Source: Chloroflexota bacterium (GTDB lineage: Bacteria > Chloroflexota > Limnocylindria > Limnocylindrales > CSP1-4). Taken from it: a stretch of 21,318 nucleotides of DNA. Positions within the stretch are counted from its first letter, which is position 1; the number at the start of each line of letters is the position of its first letter. The stretch spans positions 1-21,318 of the forward strand of contig JACCVB010000384.1 of the NCBI GenBank assembly GCA_013698385.1. Direction: 5' to 3'. A program made the translations under genes and the position numbers. Under the pieces are notes generated by a model that saw nothing but the letters and a program-made list of their open reading frames with translations, ran no database searches and was not told where the DNA came from. Shown here in pieces: positions 14,613 through 21,318 of the stretch.

Positions 14613-15442
14613 TTCTCGTCGATCCAGGGGCGCGCGTCGGCCGGTTTGTCCCAGCTCGGGATGGGCGCCTGGAGTGGCTCATGGACCCAGCAGAACTCGC
14701 CATTGCGGTCGGCCCCCGCGTCGGAGGTCAGCTCCAGGACGAGGTCGACCGCCTTCTCCGGCGGATCGCCGCCGGTCTCGGCCACCCAGTCGGCCCACTG
14801 GCGATAGGGGTCGGCTTCGGGTCCCATCATCGCCACCCGGTCGTGGATGTCCTGCCACATGTCCGTCTTGACGTCGCCCGGGTGGATGACGTTGGCCGTC
14901 ACGCCGCTGCCCTCGATCTCCGCGGCGAGGTGGCGGGTCAGCTGGTTGAGTGCGACCTTGGCCGTGCCGTAGGCGCTGTTGAGCGCGCCCGGTGGATGCA
15001 GCGACGCCGCAGAGGTCACGTTCACGACGCGACCCCATCCCGCGTCCAGCATGCCGCCGATGAAGGCCCGGATCGTGAGGTAGGGCGCGATCGCGTCGAT
15101 CATCATCGTGCGGACCCAGTCCTCGGGATCGCCGTCGCGGATGAGCGCGATCGGCCCGAATACACCGGCCGCGTTGACCAGGATGGACGGCGCCCCGAGC
15201 TGATCCTGGACGAACGTGGCCAGCGCGGTGACCGCCGCCGGATCGCTCACGTTGGTCGGGCGGGTGAGCATCCGTCCGCCCGCCCCACGCACGAGGTCGG
15301 CCGTTTCGCTCAGCTGCGCGCCATTCCGGGCGACGCCGACCACCGGATGGCCACGCCGAGCCAGGGCGAGCGCGACCTGTCGCCCGAGGCCCCGCCCGGC
15401 ACCGGTCACGACGGCGATGCGCTCGCCCGCTGTCGTCTCCAT
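14609..15442 (-). CDS. SDR family oxidoreductase (NADP-type)
   Basis: 277 aa classical SDR with glycine motif TGAGRGLG (13-20), N90-A-A-G, Ser144, Tyr158 and Lys162 (YGTAK). ARN at 38-40 suggests NADP(H). After the core there is a longer C-terminal tail (CWVHEPLQAPIPSWDKPADARPW) than in most family members; it may shape the substrate pocket. The start is ATG at 15442 with GGGGAGG upstream; an earlier in-frame start at 15481 would overlap the mutarotase and has no comparable site. It lies 19 bp after the mutarotase and overlaps the next SDR by four bases. Confidence 0.9.
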   Translation of the reverse strand: METTAGERIAVVTGAGRGLGRQVALALARRGHPVVGVARNGAQLSETADLVRGAGGRMLTRPTNVSDPAAVTALATFVQDQLGAPSILVNAAGVFGPIALIRDGDPEDWVRTMMIDAIAPYLTIRAFIGGMLDAGWGRVVNVTSAASLHPPGALNSAYGTAKVALNQLTRHLAAEIEGSGVTANVIHPGDVKTDMWQDIHDRVAMMGPEADPYRQWADWVAETGGDPPEKAVDLVLELTSDAGADRNGEFCWVHEPLQAPIPSWDKPADARPWIDEK

Positions 15443-15461
15443 GGTCGGTCCCTCCCCGGAG

Positions 15462-15782
15462 CTAGTTGGCACCGGTCTCAAGGTGGAAGACCTCGTTCAA
15501 TTCACTCGAATCGACGATGCCGTCATCGCGCATCTCCATCAGTGGATCCATGATGAGTCCCCACTTGTCGTGGATCTCGGAATGCCACAGGCGCTCCCAG
15601 GCGGCTTCGTCGCGGATCTCGGAGTACAGGAACAGGACCGGGTCCGCCTCGAAGATCGTGATCTGGGCGATGCCCTGTCCCTGGATCTCGTCGACGAGCT
15701 CCTGCCAGATGCCGTCGTGATGGCGCCTGTACTCGGCCAGGCCGCCCGGCTTGAGGCGCATCGTGAAGGCGCGACGGATCAT
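15462..15782 (-). CDS. L-rhamnose mutarotase-family protein, single domain
   Basis: 106 aa, the normal RhaM length. The catalytic-type motif YRRHHDGIWQEL puts His22 at the same place as in both domains of the protein at 9012-9659. It is more divergent in its second half (EADPVLFLYSEIRDEAAWERLW). RhaM proteins invert the anomeric carbon so that the sugar enters the catabolic enzyme in the right form. The ATG overlaps the stop of the ABC ATPase by four bases (ATGA), giving direct coupling of uptake and mutarotation. This placement, next to a sugar importer and dehydrogenases, is typical of bacterial rhamnose or fucose operons. Exact sugar not known. Confidence 0.9.
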   Translation of the reverse strand: MIRRAFTMRLKPGGLAEYRRHHDGIWQELVDEIQGQGIAQITIFEADPVLFLYSEIRDEAAWERLWHSEIHDKWGLIMDPLMEMRDDGIVDSSELNEVFHLETGAN

Positions 15783-17377
15783 GGGATGACCTCCTCTGGG
15801 GACGATGGTGGCGCTGGATGGGCCTGCCCGGCGTCGGGCCGGTGACCGGTGTTGATCGCGGTCAGGAGTCCGTGGTCGTCGATCTCGCCGCCCTCGAACT
15901 CGACCGCCAGGCGGCCGCGATAGAGGACCAGGATGCGATCCGACAGGCCGACGATCTCGGGCAGCTCCGTCGAGCGGAACAGGACGATCCGGCCGCCATC
16001 CGCGAACTCGCGGATGAGTCGATAGATCTCGCGCTTGGCGCCGACGTCCACCCCGCGCGTCGGGTCGTCGAGCAGAAAGACGCTCGGCCCGACTTCGAGC
16101 CATTTGCCGATGACGACCTTCTGCTGGTTCCCGCCGGACAGGCGCCCCACGACGGCGGCCGGCCCATCGGCCCGGATCCGAAGACCGGCGATCTGGCGCC
16201 GCGCCGCCGCCCACATCGCGGCTCGATCCAGCCACGGTCGCCGGGCATGCAACGCGCCGACGGTGACTTGGGAGATGTTCGTCTCGATCGTGTCGTCCAG
16301 CATCAGGCCCTGGTGGCGTCGGTCGGCCGGGACCAGGCTGATGCCGCGTCGGGCGGCCGCCGTCGGGGAGTGCGGGGCGCCCTCGCCGTCCGGGAAGCGG
16401 ACCTCGCCGGCATCCGCCCTGCGCGTCCCGAACAGGACGCCGAGCAGCGTGGCGACTCCCGCTCCCTCCAGCCCGGCCAATCCGACGATCTCCCCTCGGC
16501 GCGCCTCGAAGGAGATATCGACGAGCTCGTCGGCAACGGTCAGTCCACGGACGACCAGACCCGATGGCGCGCCGTCGAGGACGCGCGTCGCGGATTCGAC
16601 CGGGTCGCGTCGGGGCGGGAACAGCTCCCTGGGCGACGTGCCGACCATCGCTTCCACGACCTTGCCGATGGACGTGGACGATCGATCCTCGGTGGATACG
16701 ACCGCGCCATTGCGCATGACGGTGATCCGGTCGGCGATCTGGAAGACCTCCTCGAGGCGATGGGACACATAGATGATCGTGATGCCGGCGGCAGACAGCT
16801 CTCGCAGGATGGCGAACAGGCGGCCCGTCTCACGCTCGTTGAGGGCGGAATTCGGCTCATCGAGGATGAGCACGCTCGGTCGTTCGATGAGCAGCCGGCT
16901 CAGCTCCACCAATTGGCGTTCGCCGATGCCCAGTGCCCCGACCGAGACGTCCGGGTCCGCGTCCAGGCCGATCCGTTCCAGGACGGGCGTCGCGCGACGG
17001 CGCATGGCCGGCACGTCGACGAATCCGAGGCGGGTGGGCTGCCGGTCCGGGAACAGGTTGGCCAGCAGGGAGCGATCCGGGAACAGGCTCAATTCCTGGT
17101 AGACGATGCCCACGCCCCGTGCGCGTGCATCGGCAGGCGAGGCCATCTCCGCGAGCTCGCCCGCGATGCGGACTTCGCCCGCGTCGGGCCGGATGGCCCC
17201 GGCCAGGATCTTCATCAGGGTGGACTTGCCGGCTCCGTTCTCGCCGACGACGGCGTGCACGGACCCGGGTGCCACGGCGAGATCCACACCCGCAAGGGCC
17301 TGGATCCCGCCGTAGGCCTTGCGCAGACCGGCGACCGCGATGGCGGGTGTCACCGCGGTCAGCGCTCCGGCCTGCAT
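15779..17377 (-). CDS. Sugar ABC transporter ATP-binding protein (RbsA/XylG type)
   Basis: 532 aa, two ATPase domains. Domain 1: Walker A GENGAGKST (45-53), Q-loop VYQELSLF, signature GIGERQLVELSRLL, Walker B LILDEPNSAL, H-loop YVSHRLEE. Domain 2: degenerate Walker A GLAGLEGAGVATLLG as usual for the family, LSGGNQQKVVIGKWL, then FLLDDPTRGVDVGAK. In that Walker B the catalytic Glu is Asp, so hydrolysis at this site may be weak. The start is taken as ATG 17377, 4 bp after the binding-protein stop. It lacks a clear ribosome binding site; GTG at about 17353 with GGAG upstream is an alternative. Part of the minus-strand uptake operon. Confidence 0.93.
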   Translation of the reverse strand: MQAGALTAVTPAIAVAGLRKAYGGIQALAGVDLAVAPGSVHAVVGENGAGKSTLMKILAGAIRPDAGEVRIAGELAEMASPADARARGVGIVYQELSLFPDRSLLANLFPDRQPTRLGFVDVPAMRRRATPVLERIGLDADPDVSVGALGIGERQLVELSRLLIERPSVLILDEPNSALNERETGRLFAILRELSAAGITIIYVSHRLEEVFQIADRITVMRNGAVVSTEDRSSTSIGKVVEAMVGTSPRELFPPRRDPVESATRVLDGAPSGLVVRGLTVADELVDISFEARRGEIVGLAGLEGAGVATLLGVLFGTRRADAGEVRFPDGEGAPHSPTAAARRGISLVPADRRHQGLMLDDTIETNISQVTVGALHARRPWLDRAAMWAAARRQIAGLRIRADGPAAVVGRLSGGNQQKVVIGKWLEVGPSVFLLDDPTRGVDVGAKREIYRLIREFADGGRIVLFRSTELPEIVGLSDRILVLYRGRLAVEFEGGEIDDHGLLTAINTGHRPDAGQAHPAPPSSPEEVIP

Positions 17378-17381
17378 CGGA

Positions 17382-18620
17382 CTACTTGGACTCGTTCGCG
17401 ATGGGCTCCACCTTGGTCGTCCAGTTCGCGATGACGCCGTCCACGAGCGGCTGGTAGTACTCGCGCGACTTGTCCGGGGACGCGGCGATCTCCTCCAGCT
17501 GGGCGAAGGTGAGCGGTGGCAGGTCGAACGGTTCGGTGACGCTGTCCGCGGTGACGATCTCCGTACCCGCGTCCAGGAAGCCACCCGCGGACAGGTCCAC
17601 GGTGGACGTGCCACGGATCGTGTCGGCCAGCATCTTCACCGGCAGGTAGCCCTGCATGAATGGCGTCTGGCCCAGGCTGACGTAGGCGTTGCCGTTCTTG
17701 ATCTCCGCAAGGTTTTCGGCGGTCAGGTCATAGCCGCCGGAGATGAACGGCTTGTCCTTGTTGGCGGCCTGCAACTTGCCCAGGCTCGCGATGTCCGGGG
17801 CGCACAGGCCGACGAGGGCCTTGGCGTCCGGGTTGGCGGCGAGCAGGGCCTCCCACGCGGCGTAGTTCTCGTTGGCCGCGACCTTGACGTCGAATGGGCC
17901 GAGGAGCTCCAGGCCGGCGGCCTTGCTGAGCGACTCCTTGACGCCCTTGGCGCGGTTTTCGAGGACCGGGAATCCCGGGAAGCAGTTGCCGATGATGACC
18001 TGGCCCTTGGCGCTGTCGCCACCGAGCTTCTCGAGCACCTTGCTGCCGAGGATCCGTCCGCTCTCGACCGACCGCTCGCCGACGTACGGCGCCTTGACCG
18101 AGGTCGCGAGCAGGTTGAACTGCACGATCGGCGTGCCGGCCGCAACGATCTCGTTGAGACCGCTCGCCATGGACTCACCGGGGACGGACGTCGCGATGCC
18201 CTGGACGCCGGAGGCGACCAGGCTCTGGACGGCTTTCAGCTGGGCGTCGGCGTCGCCACCCTCAGGTCCGGTGACCTGGAGCTCGACGTTGAGGTCCTTG
18301 GCGGCGGCATTGGCGCCGTCGATGATCTGCTGGATGAACGGATTGCCCACGACGTGGGTCACGAACCCGATCTTGACCGATGCCGGCGCGGACGGCGCCT
18401 CCGAAACTGCTGCGGACGCCGGAGCCTCCGACGCCGGCGCTTCCGACGCGACAGCGGATGCCGACGCGACGGCGGATGCCGACGCGACCGGGGCCGGTGT
18501 GACCCCGGCCGCCGACGGTGCGCTCGACGCGCCCCCGCTGGAACAGGCCCCGACCACGATGGCGAAACTCGCCAACAGGGCGAACGTTGCGTTCCTAGTC
18601 ATCCCGTTGCTCCTCCTCAT
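17382..18620 (-). CDS. Sugar ABC transporter substrate-binding lipoprotein (RbsB-like)
   Basis: 412 aa. The signal peptide MRRSNGMTRNATFALLASFAIVVGACSS carries a lipobox ending in Cys26, so it is anchored as a lipoprotein outside the membrane. A low-complexity Ala/Ser/Val/Pro/Glu linker (about 27-80) leads to a periplasmic-binding-protein type 1 fold: VKIGFVTHVVGNPFIQQIIDGANAAAKDL, GVQGIATSVPG, and DAKALVGLCAPDIASLGKLQAANKDKPFISGGYD. This is the ribose/autoinducer-type family binding a free sugar. The start is ATG at 18620 with AAGGAGGA (18627-18634); Met7 is a weaker alternative. It lies 74 bp after the permease and 4 bp before the ATPase. The linker style is common in Chloroflexota. Confidence 0.94.
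   Translation of the reverse strand: MRRSNGMTRNATFALLASFAIVVGACSSGGASSAPSAAGVTPAPVASASAVASASAVASEAPASEAPASAAVSEAPSAPASVKIGFVTHVVGNPFIQQIIDGANAAAKDLNVELQVTGPEGGDADAQLKAVQSLVASGVQGIATSVPGESMASGLNEIVAAGTPIVQFNLLATSVKAPYVGERSVESGRILGSKVLEKLGGDSAKGQVIIGNCFPGFPVLENRAKGVKESLSKAAGLELLGPFDVKVAANENYAAWEALLAANPDAKALVGLCAPDIASLGKLQAANKDKPFISGGYDLTAENLAEIKNGNAYVSLGQTPFMQGYLPVKMLADTIRGTSTVDLSAGGFLDAGTEIVTADSVTEPFDLPPLTFAQLEEIAASPDKSREYYQPLVDGVIANWTTKVEPIANESK
18445..18488. repeat. 18-bp tandem repeat in the lipoprotein linker coding region
   Basis: GACGCGACRGCGGATGCC occurs at 18445-18462 and 18463-18480, followed by a partial third copy (18481-18488). It encodes the Ala/Ser/Val repeats of the linker just after the lipobox. 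Length changes in multiples of 18 bp would keep the frame, so the linker can vary in length between strains (inference). Confidence 0.75.
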
Positions 18621-18694
18621 GTGAACTCCTCCTTGGTTGATCCGGACGATGGTCTCGATCTGGTCCTCCTCTCCGACCCCAGGCGCGCGGCGCG

Positions 18695-19729
18695 CTACCC
18701 GAGGTCCACCGTGTCGCGCGTCCGCCGCTCGCGTTGGCGACGGACAAGCTGGTCCACGGCGACCGCGAGGATGATCACGGCGCCGGTGACGAAGGTGCTC
18801 CACTTGACATCGACTCCCAGGAACAGGATCCCGGTGGTGATGACCTGGATGATGAGGGCGCCGACGACGGCACCCACGATGGTCCCCCGCCCGCCGGACA
18901 AGGGCGTTCCGCCGATGATCACGGCAGCTACGACCGGCAGGAGATAGTCGCCACCGGTCACGGGATCGATCGCCTCGCGGAAGCCCAGGAACATCGCGCC
19001 GGTCAGGCCCGCGATCGCGCCCATCAGCACGAGCACGAGGATCCGCGTGCGATCCACCGGGATGCCACCGAGGCGTGCGGCATCGGGATTGCTGCCCATG
19101 GCCTGGACGCGATAACCGAACCGCGTGCGGTGCAGGACCAAGTGAAGGATGACGGCGAGCACGACGAACGCGACCGCGACGCTCGGGATGAGGCCGAAGA
19201 GCTTGACGTCGAAGAGGGCGAAGAACGACCCGGTCTTGTCCGGCGGCACGACCGCGCGCGACTCGTTGACCACGAGCGAGAGGCCACGGAACGCGGAGAA
19301 CGTCCCGAGCGTGATGATGATGACCGGGATGCGGAGCCAGACCGCGAGCACGCCGTTGATCAGGCCAAGGAATGCCCCGAAGGCGATCCCGATCCCGGCT
19401 GCGATCCACGGATCGACGCCCAGGACCATGGCCTTGGCCGCGATGACGGCCGAGAAGTTGAAGATCCAGCCTACGGACAGGTCGATGTCGCGGATGGACA
19501 CGACGAAGACCATGCCCAGGGCGAGCACGCCGATGAAGGCCGCACCGGACAGCTGCTGGAAGAGCGTCGTCGGCTGCAGGAAGTTCGGGCGAAGCAGGCC
19601 GACGACGACGATCAGGGCGACGAGCGCCACCAGCACCCCGGCCTCATCCGGCACGCGTCGACGAGGGCGACGCGTGCCCGCGACATCGCGCGCGGGCAGC
19701 GGTTCGGTCGCTGGAACCCCAGCCGTCAC
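18695..19729 (-). CDS. Sugar ABC transporter permease (RbsC/BPD_transp_2 family)
   Basis: 344 aa integral membrane protein with about eight to ten helices. Family motifs are DIDLSVGW near residue 80, PDAARLGGIPVDR, and IGGTPLSGGRGTIVGAVVGALI near 270. The start is taken as GTG 19729, preceded by AGGAGG only 3 bp upstream (19733-19738). The open frame continues upstream but into the regulatory region and Arg/Pro-rich sequence. It is the first gene of the minus-strand operon: permease, binding protein, ATPase, mutarotase, two SDRs, AKR, lipocalin-like. The operon has a predicted promoter/operator at 19824-19851 facing it, which leaves a leader of about 94 bp. It pairs with the binding protein and ATPase that follow, making a complete importer. 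Confidence 0.92.
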   Translation of the reverse strand: MTAGVPATEPLPARDVAGTRRPRRRVPDEAGVLVALVALIVVVGLLRPNFLQPTTLFQQLSGAAFIGVLALGMVFVVSIRDIDLSVGWIFNFSAVIAAKAMVLGVDPWIAAGIGIAFGAFLGLINGVLAVWLRIPVIIITLGTFSAFRGLSLVVNESRAVVPPDKTGSFFALFDVKLFGLIPSVAVAFVVLAVILHLVLHRTRFGYRVQAMGSNPDAARLGGIPVDRTRILVLVLMGAIAGLTGAMFLGFREAIDPVTGGDYLLPVVAAVIIGGTPLSGGRGTIVGAVVGALIIQVITTGILFLGVDVKWSTFVTGAVIILAVAVDQLVRRQRERRTRDTVDLG

Positions 19730-19823
19730 GTGCCTCCTCGCCGGTCGGCGGCGGACTCGTCGCGGCGCTTGCGCGCCCGGTGGATATCCGCTGGTGTATC
19801 GATATACTGGCCGCGGGCCAATA

Positions 19824-19851
19824 ACGATACCTGTAACGTTTCCGGTGTCAA
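19824..19851 (-). promoter_or_regulatory. Promoter with embedded LacI-type operator for the transporter operon
   Basis: On the minus strand a perfect TTGACA (19851-19846), a 16-base spacer and TATCGT (19829-19824) form a promoter aimed at the permease gene. The spacer holds the centre of an imperfect 24-bp palindrome, 19826-19849 (9 of 12 pairs symmetric, centred on CG at 19837/19838, core AACGTT). An operator lying inside the -35/-10 spacer is the classic layout for LacI-family repression. It is 29 bp before the start of the regulator gene, so autoregulation is possible. Confidence 0.75.
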
Positions 19852-19877
19852 GCGGGTAACGGGAGGAGGTCGGCCGG

Positions 19878-20897
19878 GTGGCCACGCTCAAGGGGGTCGC
19901 GAACCACGCCGGTGTCAGCGTCGCGACCGCGGCCCGCGTCCTGCGCGACGACCCGTCGCTGAGCGTGCGCGCCGAGACGCGCGAGCGGGTGCGCCTGGCG
20001 GCGCGGGATCTCGGCTATCGGCCGAACCGGCTGGCCAGCGGCCTGCGCACCCGCCGGAGCGGCACGATCGCCCTGGTCCTGCCCGACCCGCAGAATCTCG
20101 TCTGGGGTGAGACGCTGCGAGGCGTGGAGCGTGCGGCGGCCGAGCGTGAGTACGTCGTTGTCGTCGCCGACGCGCATGGCCCCACGCTGGATGCGGAGCA
20201 GTTGGCTCGCTTCGTCCTCGAGGGACGGATGGACGGGCTCCTGGTCGCGTTCGCGACGATCGTGGACGAACTGGTCGCCCAGATCGCCGGGCGGGGCCTG
20301 CCGCTCGTGCCGATCAACAGCCGCTCCGCGATGGTCGATGGCTCGGTCACGATGGACGACGGGGCCGGCAGCGCCCTCGCGGTCGATCACCTGGTCGGCC
20401 TGGGCCATCGGCGGATCGGCTTCCTCGCCGGACGTTCGGACACGGACGTGGGTCGCCGGCGCGAACAGGGTTACCGCGACGCCCTGGCGGGACACGGGAT
20501 CACGCCGGAGCCGGCCTGGGTGGCCGCGGGAGACTTCACCGAGCGACAGGCGGCGGAATCGGCGATGCGGCTGCTGGATCCGAACCACCCGCGTCGACCG
20601 ACCGCCATCTACACGGTCAACCTCGCATCGGCACTGGGCGTCAGGACCGCAGCAGGGGAGCGCGGCTTGCGCATCCCGAGCGACCTGTCGCTCGTGACGA
20701 TGGACGATCACGCCCTGCTGGCGCATACGGACCCTGCCTTCACCGCGGTGCGCATGCCGATGGAGGAGATGGGCAGCCTCGGCGTCCGGATGCTGATCGA
20801 CGCGGTGGCCGGCAAGCCGATCTCGCATGTTCGGACCGACACTCCGCCGGAGATCGTCGTCCGACGTTCCACGGGCGTGCCGGGCGAGGGGGGCTAG
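19878..20897 (+). CDS. LacI-family transcriptional regulator
   Basis: 339 aa, typical length. The N-terminal helix-turn-helix (ATLKGVANHAGVSVATAARVLRDD, residues 2-25) and hinge region (YRPNRLASGLRTRRSGTIALVLPD) are followed by a sugar-binding type 1 domain ending EMGSLGVRMLIDAVAGKP. In the recognition helix the common ATVSRVL reads ATAARVL, so Thr/Val-Ser is replaced by Ala-Ala. The start is GTG at 19878 with GGGAGGAGG at 19861-19869. It is divergent from the eight-gene transporter operon and sits next to a matching operator. The predicted role is a repressor released by the imported sugar or an intermediate. Its TAG stop lies in a CTAG shared with the stop of the convergent dehydrogenase. 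Confidence 0.94.
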   Translation: MATLKGVANHAGVSVATAARVLRDDPSLSVRAETRERVRLAARDLGYRPNRLASGLRTRRSGTIALVLPDPQNLVWGETLRGVERAAAEREYVVVVADAHGPTLDAEQLARFVLEGRMDGLLVAFATIVDELVAQIAGRGLPLVPINSRSAMVDGSVTMDDGAGSALAVDHLVGLGHRRIGFLAGRSDTDVGRRREQGYRDALAGHGITPEPAWVAAGDFTERQAAESAMRLLDPNHPRRPTAIYTVNLASALGVRTAAGERGLRIPSDLSLVTMDDHALLAHTDPAFTAVRMPMEEMGSLGVRMLIDAVAGKPISHVRTDTPPEIVVRRSTGVPGEGG

Positions 20898-21316
20898 CCG
20901 GTCGCGGCCTCGGCCCAGGCTGACGGGAGCAAGACGGACCGGAACACCCGGCCGGCCTTGAGATCCTCCAGTGCCTCGTTGGCCTCCTCGAGCGGCCGGA
21001 CCGCCTCGACCAGGTGATCGACCCGCAACGTGCCGTCGAGGTACAGGTCGATCGCATCGCGGATGTCATCAGGGACGAAGCCGCGTGAGCCGAGAACGGA
21101 CAGCTCGCGCCAGAAGATGTCCACGGCGCGTGCCCGGAACGCGTCCAGGCTGGATCCGATGAGCACGACTCGTCCGCCCGGTCCGCCCATCGCGATGGCC
21201 TGCTCATCGACCGCCGCCGAGCCGACGCATTGGATGACGACGTCCGGCCCGTGCCCGCCGGTCAGCGCCTTGACCGCCGCGACCGGGTCGCCGGCATCGG
21301 CTGCCACCGTCTCGTC
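20894..21316 (-). CDS. Zinc-binding alcohol dehydrogenase (MDR family), C-terminal part; 5' end beyond window
   Basis: About 140 residues visible, open to the window edge. The segment is the end of the nucleotide-binding domain plus the C-terminal helix of a medium-chain dehydrogenase: GGHGPDVVIQCVGSAAVDEQAIAMGGPGGRVVLIGSS, then SVLGSRGFVPDDIRDAIDLYLDG and VDHLVEAVRPLEEANEALEDLKAGRVFRSVL. The catalytic zinc domain and the glycine-rich coenzyme loop are outside. The family oxidises alcohols or sugar alcohols with NAD(P). It converges on the LacI-type gene; the two stop codons overlap in the sequence CTAG (20894-20897). Likely another pathway dehydrogenase, but this is context only. Confidence 0.88.
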   Translation of the reverse strand, partial: DETVAADAGDPVAAVKALTGGHGPDVVIQCVGSAAVDEQAIAMGGPGGRVVLIGSSLDAFRARAVDIFWRELSVLGSRGFVPDDIRDAIDLYLDGTLRVDHLVEAVRPLEEANEALEDLKAGRVFRSVLLPSAWAEAATG

Positions 21317-21318
21317 TG

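Noticed and set aside
18621..18694. A possible promoter or terminator between the permease and binding-protein genes
   Set aside because: Only the ribosome binding site of the binding-protein gene is clear; no convincing hairpin, -10 or operator match.
1..21318. tRNA, rRNA, riboswitch, insertion sequence or phage genes
   Set aside because: I looked for transposase, integrase and structured RNA signatures and saw none that I could support by eye.

Overview
This is a GC-rich (about two thirds by eye), gene-dense bacterial stretch with many GTG starts (and one TTG), frequent ATGA/GTGA stop-start overlaps and good AGGAGG ribosome binding sites. The substrate-binding lipoprotein has a long Ala/Ser/Pro/Glu linker after its lipobox cysteine. 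Together these suggest a free-living soil or water bacterium, most likely Chloroflexota (Limnocylindria/Ellin6529-like). That is an inference from style; there is no rRNA or marker gene here.

Layout, left to right. (1) 1-3452, plus strand: the 3' part of a sugar ABC ATPase, its permease, and a Cys/His-rich protein of unknown function (P1). (2) 3453-6432: the C-terminal fossil of a short-chain dehydrogenase (SDR), an amidohydrolase_2 lactonase-type hydrolase, an SDR with a truncated creatininase N-terminus behind it (minus strand), and a divergent sugar-isomerase-like TIM barrel. (3) 6433-8660: a perfect 13-bp hairpin, a full-length paralogue of P1 (P2, minus), an operator/promoter, a GTG-containing tandem repeat and an EamA transporter whose start codon lies in the last repeat unit. 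(4) 8661-9011: 351 bp without a gene, holding a 132-bp inverted-repeat element, a 14-bp tandem repeat and a second operator. (5) 9012-12402, plus: a tandem-duplicated L-rhamnose mutarotase, a FucI/AraA-family isomerase-like protein and a cytochrome P450, tightly coupled. (6) 19729 down to 12392, minus: one long operon of permease, binding protein, ATPase, single-domain mutarotase, two SDRs, an aldo/keto reductase and a lipocalin-like protein. (7) 19878-20897, plus: a LacI-family regulator divergent from that operon, then the C-terminal half of a zinc-type alcohol dehydrogenase (minus).

How it fits together: a catabolic island for a sugar, probably a 6-deoxyhexose (rhamnose/fucose type) or a decorated derivative. 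Uptake is by ABC transport, anomer inversion by RhaM-type mutarotases, and oxidation or isomerisation by SDR, AKR and FucI-like enzymes, with lactone hydrolysis by the amidohydrolase. The main discovery is a shared oriented DNA motif, ending in TATCGT, in front of three transcription units: the eight-gene transporter operon, the mutarotase/isomerase/P450 operon and P2. It looks like one LacI regulon that joins ordinary deoxysugar catabolism to two unusual parts, a P450 and the unknown P1/P2 family. The substrate cannot be read from the sequence.
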